Shown here in pieces: positions 1 to 6,375 of a stretch of 7,540 nt of DNA. The number at the start of each line of letters is the position of its first letter. The first letter of the stretch is position 1. Where the stretch lies: positions 1 to 7,540 of the forward strand of contig DASTGO010000256.1 of NCBI GenBank assembly GCA_035719045.1, read 5' to 3'. The notes under the pieces are model-generated. The model searched no databases. It was not told the origin of the DNA and saw only the letters and a list, made by a program, of their open reading frames with translations. Position numbers and translations under genes: made by a program. Source of the DNA: DASTGO01 sp035719045. Its GTDB lineage: Bacteria; Actinomycetota; Actinomycetes; Actinomycetales; Kineosporiaceae.

Positions 1-977
1 CGGTCGCCGTCCGGGCCGAGCTCGACGCTCTGCCGTTGCACGAGGCCACCGGCGCGCCGTACGCGGCGGCCAACGGGGCGATGCACGCCTGCGGGCACGA
101 CGTCCACCTGGCCGCGCTGGTCGCCCTGGTCCGCGCCGCCCGTCGGACCGAGCTGCCGGCCGGGTAGGTCGCCGTGCTCCAGCCCCGGGAGGAGGTCGGG
201 CCGACGGGTGCCCAGGACGTCCTCGCCTCCGGCGTGCTGGCCGCCCACCAGGTCCGCTCGATCATCGGCGCGCACGTCCAGCCGCTCGTGCCGCGGTCCC
301 TGGTGGCGGTGGACGCCGGGCCGGTGAACGCCGCCGTCGACGAGATCGAGATCGTGGTCACCGGCCGCGGCGGGCACGGCGCCTACCCGCACCTGGTGGT
401 GGATCCGGTCCCCGCCCTGTGCGCCGTCGTGCTCGCGGTGCAGGAGGCCGTCCGCGGTTCGGTCGACCCGCTGGAACCGGCCGTCGTCAGCATCACCCAG
501 CTCGCCGGAGCCGGTGCGCCGAACGTCATCCCCGCGACCGCCACCGCCGCGGGGACCGTCCGGACGATGAGCCCCGGGACCGCCCGCCGCCTGCACGACC
601 GTCTGGCCGCGACGGTCACCGGGATCGCGGCCGGTTTCGGCTGCACCGGCCGGGTCACCGTCCGGCGTGGGGAGCCCGCCCTGGTCAACGATCCCGCCCT
701 CGCCGCCGGAGCCCGGCAGCGCCTGCACGCGCTCGGGGTTCCGCTCGGCAGCTTCGCGTCCTGCGGCTCGGACGACTTCGCCACCTACGGGCTCGCCGTG
801 CCCACCCTGATGATGTTCGTCGGGACCGGCGAGGGGGAGGGCGGCCCGACCCTGCACGATCCGCGCTACCTGCCGGCGGACCAGGCGGTCGGGGAGGTGG
901 CCCGGGCGCTGCTGGCCGGGTGGCTGGCCGCGGCCGCCGCCCTCGACGCACCCGCCCCGGACCCGTCCGCACCCTGA
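1..977 (+). pseudogene. M20D-family metallo-amidohydrolase (amidase/aminoacylase-like), 5'-truncated by window edge and interrupted by an amber codon
   Basis: The reading frame entering at base 3 encodes M20D peptidase-family motifs in the right order: RAELDALP (12-35), MHACGHD with metal-ligand Cys 90-92 and His 96-98, QPREE with the catalytic/metal Glu pair at 189-194, GAHVQP (His 273-275), GRGGHGAYPH (His 375-377), a GTVRTMSPG segment, GSDDFATYG and LHDP (His 855-857), ending at TGA 975-977. These proteins hydrolyse N-acyl amino acids, hippurate-like or auxin-amide substrates; the substrate here cannot be told. Between the CGHD and QPREE motifs the same frame contains TAG at 165-167, most simply a C-to-T change of a CAG codon. 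Both flanks stay in frame, so this is a nonsense change, not a frameshift. Restarting at GTG 174 would lose the Cys/His metal ligands and could not give a working enzyme. It is therefore probably inactive, unless the amber is read through or is a sequence error. Family assignment is firm; specificity is unknown. Confidence 0.85.
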
Positions 978-988
978 CCCGCGTGTTG

Positions 989-1012
989 GTCCATCCGCGC
1001 CCGTCCATCCGC
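989..1012. repeat. Two copies of a 10-bp direct repeat (GTCCATCCGC), 14-bp period
   Basis: GTCCATCCGC occurs at 989-998 and 1003-1012, separated by four bases, just after the amidohydrolase stop codon. It lies in non-coding sequence and is probably a small slippage duplication; no function is evident. Confidence 0.6.
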
Positions 1013-1021
1013 CGGCTCGTG

Positions 1022-1057
1022 GACCTGCCGGCCCGGTGACCTGCCGGCCCGGTGACC
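1022..1057. repeat. 16-bp perfect tandem duplication, 2.25 copies
   Basis: The unit GACCTGCCGGCCCGGT is at 1022-1037 and again, without mismatch, at 1038-1053, followed by the first four bases of a third copy (1054-1057). It lies between the amidohydrolase remnant and uvrC. Perfect identity suggests a recent duplication. Each unit holds CCGGCCCGG and could form a small GC hairpin, but there is no T-run that would make it a typical terminator. Confidence 0.8.
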
Positions 1058-1068
1058 CGCTCCCCGGA

Positions 1069-1089
1069 GGCCGCTGCCCACGTGCGGCC
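1069..1089. other. Small GC stem-loop upstream of uvrC
   Basis: The arms GGCCGC (1069-1074) and GCGGCC (1084-1089) are perfect reverse complements around a 9-base loop. The structure sits 40 bases before the uvrC start, upstream of the proposed -10 element. With only six base pairs and no T-run, it may be a weak terminator of upstream transcription or chance in GC-rich DNA. Confidence 0.25.
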
Positions 1090-1117
1090 CTGGCCGCCGG
1101 GTGTCGCCCGCTCCGCC

Positions 1118-1130
1118 TAGGCTTTCGGCG
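1118..1130 (+). promoter_or_regulatory. Probable uvrC promoter -10 element (TAGGCT) for a leaderless transcript
   Basis: TAGGCT at 1118-1123 fits the actinobacterial housekeeping -10 pattern TANNNT. Its last base is seven bases before the G of the uvrC GTG start at 1130, the usual distance to a transcription start site. The predicted mRNA would therefore begin at, or within a base of, the start codon. No purine-rich ribosome-binding site lies in the 15 bases before the GTG, as expected for a leaderless message. No convincing -35 hexamer is visible. Confidence 0.5.
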
Positions 1131-3235
1131 TGGCCGATCCGACGACCTACCGCCCGCGTTCGGGGGAGATTCCCGAGTCTCCCGGGGTGTACCGGTTCCG
1201 GGACGCTCACGGGCGGGTCATCTACGTCGGCAAGGCCAAGAACCTGCGCTCCCGGCTGAACTCGTACTTCGCCGACCTGGCGTCGCTGCACCCGCGCACC
1301 CAGTCCATGGTCACCACCGCGGCCGGCGTGGAGTGGACCGTGGTGTCCACCGAGGTCGAGGCCCTGCAACTGGAGTACTCCTGGATCAAGGAGTTCGACC
1401 CGCGGTTCAACGTGAAGTACCGCGACGACAAGTCGTACCCGTACCTCGCGGTGACCATGGGTGAGCAGTTCCCCCGGGTGCAGGTGATGCGCGGGGCGAA
1501 GCGCAAGGGCACCCGGTACTTCGGGCCGTACGCCCATGCCTGGGCGATCCGCGAGACGGTTGACCTGCTGTTGCGGGTGTTCCCCGTGCGGACCTGCAGC
1601 AACGGGGTCTTCAAGCGGGCCGGGCAGGTCGGGCGCCCCTGCCTGCTGGGCTACATCGACAAGTGTTCGGCGCCCTGTGTGGGCCGGGTCGATGCCGAGG
1701 AGCACCGTCGGCTGGCCGAGGACTTCTGCGACTTCATGGCCGGGCAGACCCAGCGGTACGTGCGCCGGCTGGACCGGGAGATGCGCGAGGCCGCCGTGGC
1801 CCTGGAGTACGAGCGGGCGGCCCGGCTCCGGGACGACATCGCCGCTTTGACCCGTGCCCTGGAGAAGACCGCCGTCGTGCTGCCGGACGGGACCGACGCC
1901 GACGTGTTCGCCCTGGCCGAGGACGAGTTGGAGGCCGCGGTCCAGGTCTTCCACGTCCGGGACGGCCGGGTCCGCGGCCAGCGTGGCTGGGTGGTGGAGA
2001 AGGTCGAGGAGTTGGACTCCGCGGCACTCGTCGAGCATCTGCTGCTCCAGGTCTACGGGGACGCCTCCGCCGACGGGGTGCCGCGGGAGGTCCTGGTCCC
2101 GGAGTTGCCCGTCCAGGCGGAGGACCTGGAGTCCTGGTTGTCGCAGCGGCGCGGGGCCCGGGTCCGGGTCCGGGTGCCGCAGCGGGGGGACAAGCGCTCG
2201 CTGCTGGAGACCGTGGGGCGCAACGCCTCGCAGGCACTGGCCCTGCACAAGGTCCGCCGTGCCGGGGACCTCACGATCCGCGCGAAGGCCCTGCAAGAAC
2301 TCCAGGAGGCGCTCGGCCTGGACGAGGCGCCCCTGCGCATCGAGTGCTACGACGTGTCGAACATCCAGGGCGAACATGTCGTCGCCTCGATGGTGGTGTT
2401 CGAGGACGGGGTGGCCCGCAAGGCGGAGTACCGGAGGTTCACCGTCCGCGGCACCGACGGCCAGGACGACGTGGCCGCCGTGCACGAGGTGATCTCCCGC
2501 CGGCTGCGCCGGTACCTGACCGACCGCGAGAACGCCGCCGACCTCGACCTCGCAGACCACGACCTCGGAGACCTCGAGTCAGGAGCGGCCGGTGGTCCCG
2601 GTGGGCATCCGGATGCGCTGGCCGGGGGGAGCGGCCCCGACCTGGAGTACCACCCGCAGCATTCCCGCCCGGACCAGCCGGGCGCGGCGGATCCCGCGGA
2701 CCAGGCAGTTCCGGAGGGGATCGACCCCGAGACCGGACGACCCCGCCGGTTCGCCTACCCACCGAACCTGATCGTGGTGGACGGCGGGCCCCCGCAGGTG
2801 GCGGCCGCGGCCCGGGCGATGGCGGAACTGGGCGTGGACGACGTCGCGCTGTGCGGGCTGGCGAAGCGGCTGGAGGAGGTCTGGCTCCCCGGCGAGGACG
2901 ATCCGGTGATCCTCCCCCGGACCAGCGAGGGCCTGTACCTGCTGCAGCGGGTACGCGACGAGGCGCACCGGTTCGCGATCACCCATCACCGGCAGCGGCG
3001 CAGCAAGGCGATGACGGCCAGCGAACTCGACGCCGTCCCCGGACTGGGCCCGGCCCGGAAGAAGGCCCTGCTCGCCGCGTTCGGGTCGATGCGCAAGCTG
3101 CGGGCCGCCTCCGCCGAGGCGGTGGCCGCGGTGCCGGGTATCGGACCGACCCTGGCGACCGCTGTGGTCGACGCGCTGGCCGCCACGCCGTCGATGCCCG
3201 CGGTGGACACCTCGACCGGTGAGATCATCGACTGA
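1130..3235 (+). CDS. uvrC: UvrABC system protein C, excinuclease subunit
   Basis: UvrC is the nuclease that makes both incisions around a DNA lesion after UvrA/UvrB damage recognition in cytoplasmic nucleotide excision repair. The 701-residue product has all family parts in order: an N-terminal GIY-YIG nuclease (about 17-100; PGVYRF, IYVGKAKNLRSR, Glu in EVEALQLE), a four-Cys cluster (C156, C171, C179, C183) matching the reported [4Fe-4S] site, a UVR motif for UvrB contact (about 211-246), an RNase H-like nuclease (IECYDVSN with D408, VVDGGPPQV with D551, ITHHRQRR), and two C-terminal helix-hairpin-helix motifs (VPGLGPARKK, VPGIGPTLA, about 634-683). It is longer than E. coli UvrC (610 aa), mainly through a low-complexity acidic/Gly/Pro insertion at about 466-529, inside the RNase H-like half. 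The GTG at 1130 is chosen because it gives the normal N-terminus and follows a promoter-like TAGGCT. Transcription probably starts here, and rapZ follows after 68 bases. Confidence 0.97.
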   Translation: MADPTTYRPRSGEIPESPGVYRFRDAHGRVIYVGKAKNLRSRLNSYFADLASLHPRTQSMVTTAAGVEWTVVSTEVEALQLEYSWIKEFDPRFNVKYRDDKSYPYLAVTMGEQFPRVQVMRGAKRKGTRYFGPYAHAWAIRETVDLLLRVFPVRTCSNGVFKRAGQVGRPCLLGYIDKCSAPCVGRVDAEEHRRLAEDFCDFMAGQTQRYVRRLDREMREAAVALEYERAARLRDDIAALTRALEKTAVVLPDGTDADVFALAEDELEAAVQVFHVRDGRVRGQRGWVVEKVEELDSAALVEHLLLQVYGDASADGVPREVLVPELPVQAEDLESWLSQRRGARVRVRVPQRGDKRSLLETVGRNASQALALHKVRRAGDLTIRAKALQELQEALGLDEAPLRIECYDVSNIQGEHVVASMVVFEDGVARKAEYRRFTVRGTDGQDDVAAVHEVISRRLRRYLTDRENAADLDLADHDLGDLESGAAGGPGGHPDALAGGSGPDLEYHPQHSRPDQPGAADPADQAVPEGIDPETGRPRRFAYPPNLIVVDGGPPQVAAAARAMAELGVDDVALCGLAKRLEEVWLPGEDDPVILPRTSEGLYLLQRVRDEAHRFAITHHRQRRSKAMTASELDAVPGLGPARKKALLAAFGSMRKLRAASAEAVAAVPGIGPTLATAVVDALAATPSMPAVDTSTGEIID
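2525..2719 (+). other. Low-complexity acidic/Gly-Pro insertion in UvrC, with GACCTCG heptamer repeats
   Basis: UvrC residues about 466-529 separate RRYLTDRE from GIDPETGRPRRFAYPPN and are rich in Asp, Gly, Ala and Pro with no recognisable fold. At DNA level GACCTCG occurs four times at 2540, 2546, 2561 and 2570, encoding a DLDLADHDLGDLE stretch, which suggests growth by replication slippage. It is probably a flexible surface loop that leaves the catalytic Asp residues on either side intact. Confidence 0.7.
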
Positions 3236-3254
3236 CCTGGGCGGACGCATGTCC

Positions 3255-3275
3255 TCCGGTCGCGCGGCGGCCGGA
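3255..3275. terminator. Weak hairpin between uvrC and rapZ
   Basis: TCCGGTCG (3255-3262) can pair with CGGCCGGA (3268-3275) through eight pairs, one a G-U, around a five-base loop, 20 bases after the uvrC stop. No T-run follows. It could be a partial terminator, an mRNA-processing or stabilising hairpin, or chance. The call is tentative. Confidence 0.25.
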
Positions 3276-3285
3276 TCCACGGAAC

Positions 3286-3292
3286 AGGGAGG
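3286..3292 (+). promoter_or_regulatory. Ribosome-binding site of rapZ
   Basis: AGGGAGG at 3286-3292 lies 11 bases before GTG 3304 and 20 bases before the next in-frame ATG at 3313. It favours the GTG as the rapZ start. Confidence 0.65.
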
Positions 3293-3303
3293 CACGAGCC
3301 GAC

Positions 3304-4206
3304 GTGACGGTGATGCACGAGCCCGGGACGGGCGCCCCACGTGAGACCGAACGCGAGCTGCTGGTGATCACCGGGATGTCCGGTGCCGGCCGGTCCACCG
3401 CCGGGGATGTGCTGGAGGACCTCGGCTGGTACGTGGTGGACAATCTGCCGCCGCAGTTGCTGGGCACCCTGCTCGACCTGACCGCCGCCGGTGGCCCCGC
3501 GATGCGCCGGCTGGCGGCCGCCGTCGACGTGCGCGGGCGGACCTTCTTCGCGGCCCTGCGGACGGCCCTGACCGAGCTACAGCGGCGCGGGGTCCGCACC
3601 CGGATGCTGTTCCTCGACGCGGCCGACGACGCACTGGTCCGCCGGTTCGAGTCCAACCGCCGCCCGCATCCACTGCAGGGCGGGGGCCGCCTGCTGGACG
3701 GGATCGTCGAGGAGCGGGAGATCCTCGGCGACCTGCGCGAGCGTGCGGACATCGCCATCGACACGTCCCACCTCAACGTGCACCAACTGGCCGCCCGGAT
3801 CACCGAGGCGTTCGGCGACGAGGCCGGGCCGCTGCTGCGGGTCTCGGTGATGTCCTTCGGGTTCAAGTACGGGCTGCCGCTGGACGCCGACCACGTGGTC
3901 GACGTGCGCTTCCTGCCCAATCCGCACTGGGTGGCCGAGCTGCGCCCGCGGACCGGCCTGGACGAGGCGGTCAGCCAGTACGTGCTGTCCCAGGACGGGG
4001 CGGTGAGCTTCCTCGACCACTACGCCACGGCCCTGCGGCCGGTGCTGGCGGGCTACCTGCGGGAACGCAAGCGCTATGCGACGGTGGCGGTCGGTTGCAC
4101 CGGTGGCAAGCACCGCTCCGTGGCGCTGACCGAGGCCCTCGCGGAACGGCTGCGCGCGGGCGGGACCAGTGTCACGACCGTCCACCGAGACCTGGGCAGG
4201 GAGTGA
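3304..4206 (+). CDS. rapZ: RapZ-family nucleotide-binding protein (YvcJ/RapZ)
   Basis: The product is a 300-residue P-loop protein; E. coli RapZ has 284. Seen in the sequence: a Walker A motif GMSGAGRS at 24-31, the family signature LEDLGWYVVDNLPPQLL (37-53), DVRGR (75-79), FLDA (103-106), and a conserved C-terminal domain with LPLDADHVVDVRFLPNPHW (191-209) and GCTGGKHRSV (264-273). In E. coli RapZ is an adaptor that senses glucosamine-6-phosphate and directs RNase E to the sRNA GlmZ. B. subtilis YvcJ hydrolyses nucleotides. The basic Lys/Arg tail used for RNA binding in E. coli is absent here, where the end reads HRDLGRE, and actinobacteria are not known to have GlmZ. The molecular role is therefore uncertain; a link to amino-sugar and envelope metabolism is inferred from family and context. 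The stop overlaps the yvcK start by one base, implying translational coupling. The 5' purine-rich site supports GTG 3304. Confidence 0.95.
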   Translation: MTVMHEPGTGAPRETERELLVITGMSGAGRSTAGDVLEDLGWYVVDNLPPQLLGTLLDLTAAGGPAMRRLAAAVDVRGRTFFAALRTALTELQRRGVRTRMLFLDAADDALVRRFESNRRPHPLQGGGRLLDGIVEEREILGDLRERADIAIDTSHLNVHQLAARITEAFGDEAGPLLRVSVMSFGFKYGLPLDADHVVDVRFLPNPHWVAELRPRTGLDEAVSQYVLSQDGAVSFLDHYATALRPVLAGYLRERKRYATVAVGCTGGKHRSVALTEALAERLRAGGTSVTTVHRDLGRE

Positions 4207-5162
4207 TGACCGGCCCGTCCGTGGTCGCCCTGGGTGGCGGCCACGGGCTGTCGGCGTCCCTGTCGGCGCTGCGGCACCTCACCGAGAACCTCACCGCCGT
4301 GGTCACGGTTGCCGACGACGGCGGGTCCTCGGGGCGGCTGCGGCGGGAGTTCGGCGTGCTGCCGCCCGGCGACCTGCGGATGGCGCTGGCCGCGCTCTGC
4401 GACGACAGCGAGTGGGGGCGGCTCTGGCGGGACGTGCTGCAGCACCGGTTCGCCAGCGCCGGGACCCTGAACCAGCATGCGATGGGCAACCTGCTGATCG
4501 TCACCCTCTGGGACATGCTGGGCGACACCGTCAGCGGCCTGGACTGGGTGGCCCGGCTGTTGCGGGCCCGGGGGCGGGTGCTGCCGATGGCGGCCGTCCC
4601 GCTGGACATCGAGGCGACGGTGGCGGGGATCGACCCGGACCTGCCGGAGGTCGTCGACACCGTGCGCGGCCAGGTCGCGGTGGCCACCACGCCCGGCCGG
4701 GTGCTGGGCGTTCGGCTGGTCCCGCAGAACCCGCCCGCCTGCGGTCCCGCCCTGGACGCGATCCGGTCGGCGGACTGGGTGGTGCTCGGGCCGGGCTCCT
4801 GGTTCAGCAGCGTCCTGCCGCATCTGCTGCTGCCCGAACTCGCCGCGGCCCTGCAGGAGACCCCGGCCAGGCGCTGTGTGACGATGAATCTCGGCCCGCA
4901 GGTGGGGGAGACGGCCGGGTTCAGCGCGCAGACCCATCTGGAGGTGCTGGCCGCGCACGCCCCGAACCTGCGGGTGGACGCCGTGCTCGCGGATCCGCGG
5001 GCGGTCGAGGACGCGGGGGCGCTCGCGGAGGCCGCTGCGGGCATGGGTGCCCGGTTGATCATGCGGCAGGTCTCCCTCGGGGACGGCACGGCACGGCACG
5101 ACCCGCTGCGGCTGGCCGCTGCCTACCGTGACGTATTCGCGGGGAGCTGGGGCGATCTGTAG
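4206..5162 (+). CDS. yvcK: YvcK-type UDP-sugar-binding protein (CofD-like, putative gluconeogenesis factor)
   Basis: The 318-residue protein matches the length of B. subtilis YvcK (317). It has the CofD/YvcK Rossmann-like motifs GGGHGLS (10-16), VADDGGSSGRLR (35-46), PPGDLR (53-58), a conserved GNLL (94-97), LGPGSWFSSVLPHLL (194-208) and NLGPQVGETAGFS (228-240). Family knowledge: YvcK/CuvA binds UDP-GlcNAc and related nucleotide sugars and is needed for normal cell shape and growth on gluconeogenic carbon sources. Mycobacterial CuvA is phosphorylated by PknB. ATG 4206, in a TGATG overlap with rapZ, is chosen because it puts the glycine-rich loop near the N-terminus as in homologues, and GGCAGGGAG lies just upstream. 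A longer in-frame start at 4095 would lie inside rapZ and add 37 unrelated residues. It is probably cotranscribed with rapZ. The substrate-level activity is not known. Confidence 0.95.
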   Translation: MTGPSVVALGGGHGLSASLSALRHLTENLTAVVTVADDGGSSGRLRREFGVLPPGDLRMALAALCDDSEWGRLWRDVLQHRFASAGTLNQHAMGNLLIVTLWDMLGDTVSGLDWVARLLRARGRVLPMAAVPLDIEATVAGIDPDLPEVVDTVRGQVAVATTPGRVLGVRLVPQNPPACGPALDAIRSADWVVLGPGSWFSSVLPHLLLPELAAALQETPARRCVTMNLGPQVGETAGFSAQTHLEVLAAHAPNLRVDAVLADPRAVEDAGALAEAAAGMGARLIMRQVSLGDGTARHDPLRLAAAYRDVFAGSWGDL

Positions 5163-5180
5163 CACATCGTCCTGGCGAAG

Positions 5181-5205
5181 AATCATCCCGGGTGATCGAA
5201 TGATT
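5181..5205. promoter_or_regulatory. A+T-rich dyad cluster in the yvcK-whiA spacer (possible operator)
   Basis: The 93-base spacer holds AATCAT (5181-5186) and its exact reverse complement ATGATT (5200-5205), with an inner imperfect dyad ATCATCC-C-GGGTGAT (5182-5196). Three TGAT/ATCA elements thus fall within 25 bases, and A+T content here is far above the surroundings. No clear -35/-10 pair is visible. A regulator site controlling whiA is possible but unproven. Confidence 0.3.
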
Positions 5206-5240
5206 ACGGGCAGTCCGCGCCACGCCGACGGAGAACCGGT

Positions 5241-5246
5241 GGCAGG
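5241..5246 (+). promoter_or_regulatory. Ribosome-binding site that decides the whiA start
   Basis: GGCAGG at 5241-5246 is nine bases before ATG 5256 but directly abuts ATG 5247. It therefore favours the shorter start, which also gives the N-terminus typical of WhiA (MA-hydrophobic-TA-VKDE). Confidence 0.55.
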
Positions 5247-5255
5247 ATGTCGGCC

Positions 5256-6236
5256 ATGGCTCTGACGGCGCTGGTGAAGGACGAACTCAGCCGGCTCCAG
5301 GTGACGAAACCCTGCTGCCGCAAGGCGGAGGTGTCGGCCACGCTGCGGTTCGCCGGGGGACTGCACATCGTCAGCGGGCGGATCGTGGTCGAGGCCGAGT
5401 TGGACACCGGCAATGCGGCCCGGCGGCTGCGGCGGGATATCGCGGAGGTCTTCGGGCACAGCAGCGATGTGATCGTCCTGGCGCCCGGCGGTCTGCGGCG
5501 GGCCAGCCGGTACGTGGTCCGCGTGGTCCGCGAGGGGGAGTCCCTGGCCCGGCAGACGGGGCTGCTCGACGTGCGTGGGCGTCCGGTCCGCGGGCTGCCG
5601 CCGCAGGTGGTGTCGGGGGCGACCTGTGACGCCGAGGCGGCCTGGCGGGGCGCGTTCCTGGCGCACGGCTCGTTGACCGAACCCGGCCGCTCCAGTGCGC
5701 TGGAGGTCACCTGCCCCGGTCCCGAGGCGGCACTGGCCCTGGTGGGGGCCGCCCGGCGGCTGAACATCGCCTGCAAGGCCCGCGAGGTCCGGGGCGTCGA
5801 CCGGGTGGTGATCCGCGACGGCGACACCATCGGCGCGATGCTGACCCGGCTGGGCGCGCACGACGCGGTGCTGGCGTGGGAGGAGCGCCGGATGCGCCGG
5901 GAGGTCCGGGCGACGGCGAACCGGCTGGCCAACTTCGACGACGCCAACCTGCGCCGTTCGGCCCGGGCCGCGGTGGCCGCCGGCGCCAGGGTGGAGCGGG
6001 CCATGGAGATCCTCGGCGACGACGTGCCGGAGCATCTGCGCGCCGCCGGGGAGCTGCGCCTGAAGCACAAGCAGGCCAGCCTGGAGGAACTCGGGCAGCT
6101 GGCTGAGCCGCCGATGACCAAGGACGCGGTGGCCGGCCGGATCCGCCGGCTGCTGGCCATGGCGGACAAGCGGGCCCGTGAACTCGGCATCCCCGGGACC
6201 GAGGCGAACCTGACCCCGGAGATGCTCGACGCCTGA
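5256..6236 (+). CDS. whiA: WhiA, DNA-binding regulator of sporulation/cell division
   Basis: The 326-residue product matches actinobacterial WhiA throughout. It starts MALTALVKDELSRLQVTKPC, then has the two-part N-terminal domain descended from LAGLIDADG homing endonucleases (about 1-210; includes RFAGGLHIVSGRIVVEAELD, PGGLRRASRYVVR, GATCDAEAAWRGAFLAHGS), a linker carrying ANRLANFDDANLRRS (221-235), and a C-terminal helix-turn-helix (about 270-305; QASLEELGQLAEPPMTKDAV, GRIRRLLAMADK). In Streptomyces WhiA acts with WhiB on genes for growth arrest, septation and chromosome segregation in aerial hyphae. Orthologues also occur in non-sporulating Gram-positives, where they affect division, so sporulation cannot be concluded from this gene alone. 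The nearby ATG 5247 would add three residues (MSA) but has worse ribosome-binding-site spacing. It lies 93 bases after yvcK and may be cotranscribed with rapZ-yvcK or have its own promoter. Confidence 0.96.
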   Translation: MALTALVKDELSRLQVTKPCCRKAEVSATLRFAGGLHIVSGRIVVEAELDTGNAARRLRRDIAEVFGHSSDVIVLAPGGLRRASRYVVRVVREGESLARQTGLLDVRGRPVRGLPPQVVSGATCDAEAAWRGAFLAHGSLTEPGRSSALEVTCPGPEAALALVGAARRLNIACKAREVRGVDRVVIRDGDTIGAMLTRLGAHDAVLAWEERRMRREVRATANRLANFDDANLRRSARAAVAAGARVERAMEILGDDVPEHLRAAGELRLKHKQASLEELGQLAEPPMTKDAVAGRIRRLLAMADKRARELGIPGTEANLTPEMLDA

Positions 6237-6249
6237 CCTGCGCCGAACC

Positions 6250-6272
6250 CCCTCGCCGTCTCGGTGGGAGGG
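6250..6272. terminator. Weak hairpin just after whiA
   Basis: CCCTC (6250-6254) pairs with GAGGG (6268-6272), and inside it CCG (6256-6258) pairs with CGG (6262-6264) around a three-base loop. It lies 13 bases after the whiA stop and before the gap promoter region, the right place to end the whiA transcript. It has an internal asymmetric bulge and no T-run, so the call is weak. Confidence 0.3.
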
Positions 6273-6343
6273 TCACATCGCGCGGGCGGACCCAGCACCG
6301 GTCCGGCGGGACCATCGGCCCCGAGAAGGCCGCGGAGTGGTGG

Positions 6344-6375
6344 TTGGGTGAAACCTGTCGGTAACCCATAGGGTT
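6344..6375 (+). promoter_or_regulatory. Probable gap promoter, with a 13-bp dyad over the -10 element
   Basis: TAGGGT at 6369-6374 fits the TANNNT -10 pattern, and TTGGGT at 6344-6349 is a partial -35 match with a rather long 19-base spacer. Transcription would start near 6381, giving a leader of about 107 bases. The -10 element is embedded in the perfect dyad AACCC-ATA-GGGTT (6363-6375), and TGGGT (6345-6349) can also pair with ACCCA (6364-6368). A repressor binding these dyads would block RNA polymerase. The position is inferred; no start site has been measured. Confidence 0.45.

Noticed and set aside
174..977. Independent amidohydrolase gene starting at GTG 174
   Set aside because: This start lies inside the beta-strand leading to QPREE and omits the CGHD metal ligands, so it is the remnant of an interrupted gene and not a complete one.
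866..2560. 564-codon minus-strand open frame over the start of uvrC
   Set aside because: It is antisense to the clearly conserved GIY-YIG and UVR domains of uvrC and shows no protein-like motif.
1663..3222. 519-codon + strand open frame in another frame of uvrC
   Set aside because: It is an alternative-frame shadow rich in Arg/Gly/Pro; the uvrC frame carries all the conserved motifs.
4095..4205. 37-residue N-terminal extension of yvcK inside rapZ
   Set aside because: The added residues are a shadow of the rapZ frame; ATG 4206 gives the family-typical N-terminus and the common stop/start overlap.
4074..6068. 664-codon open frame on the minus strand over rapZ, yvcK and whiA
   Set aside because: It is a G+C-driven shadow of yvcK/whiA, with low-complexity His/Gln/Pro/Arg composition and no family motif.
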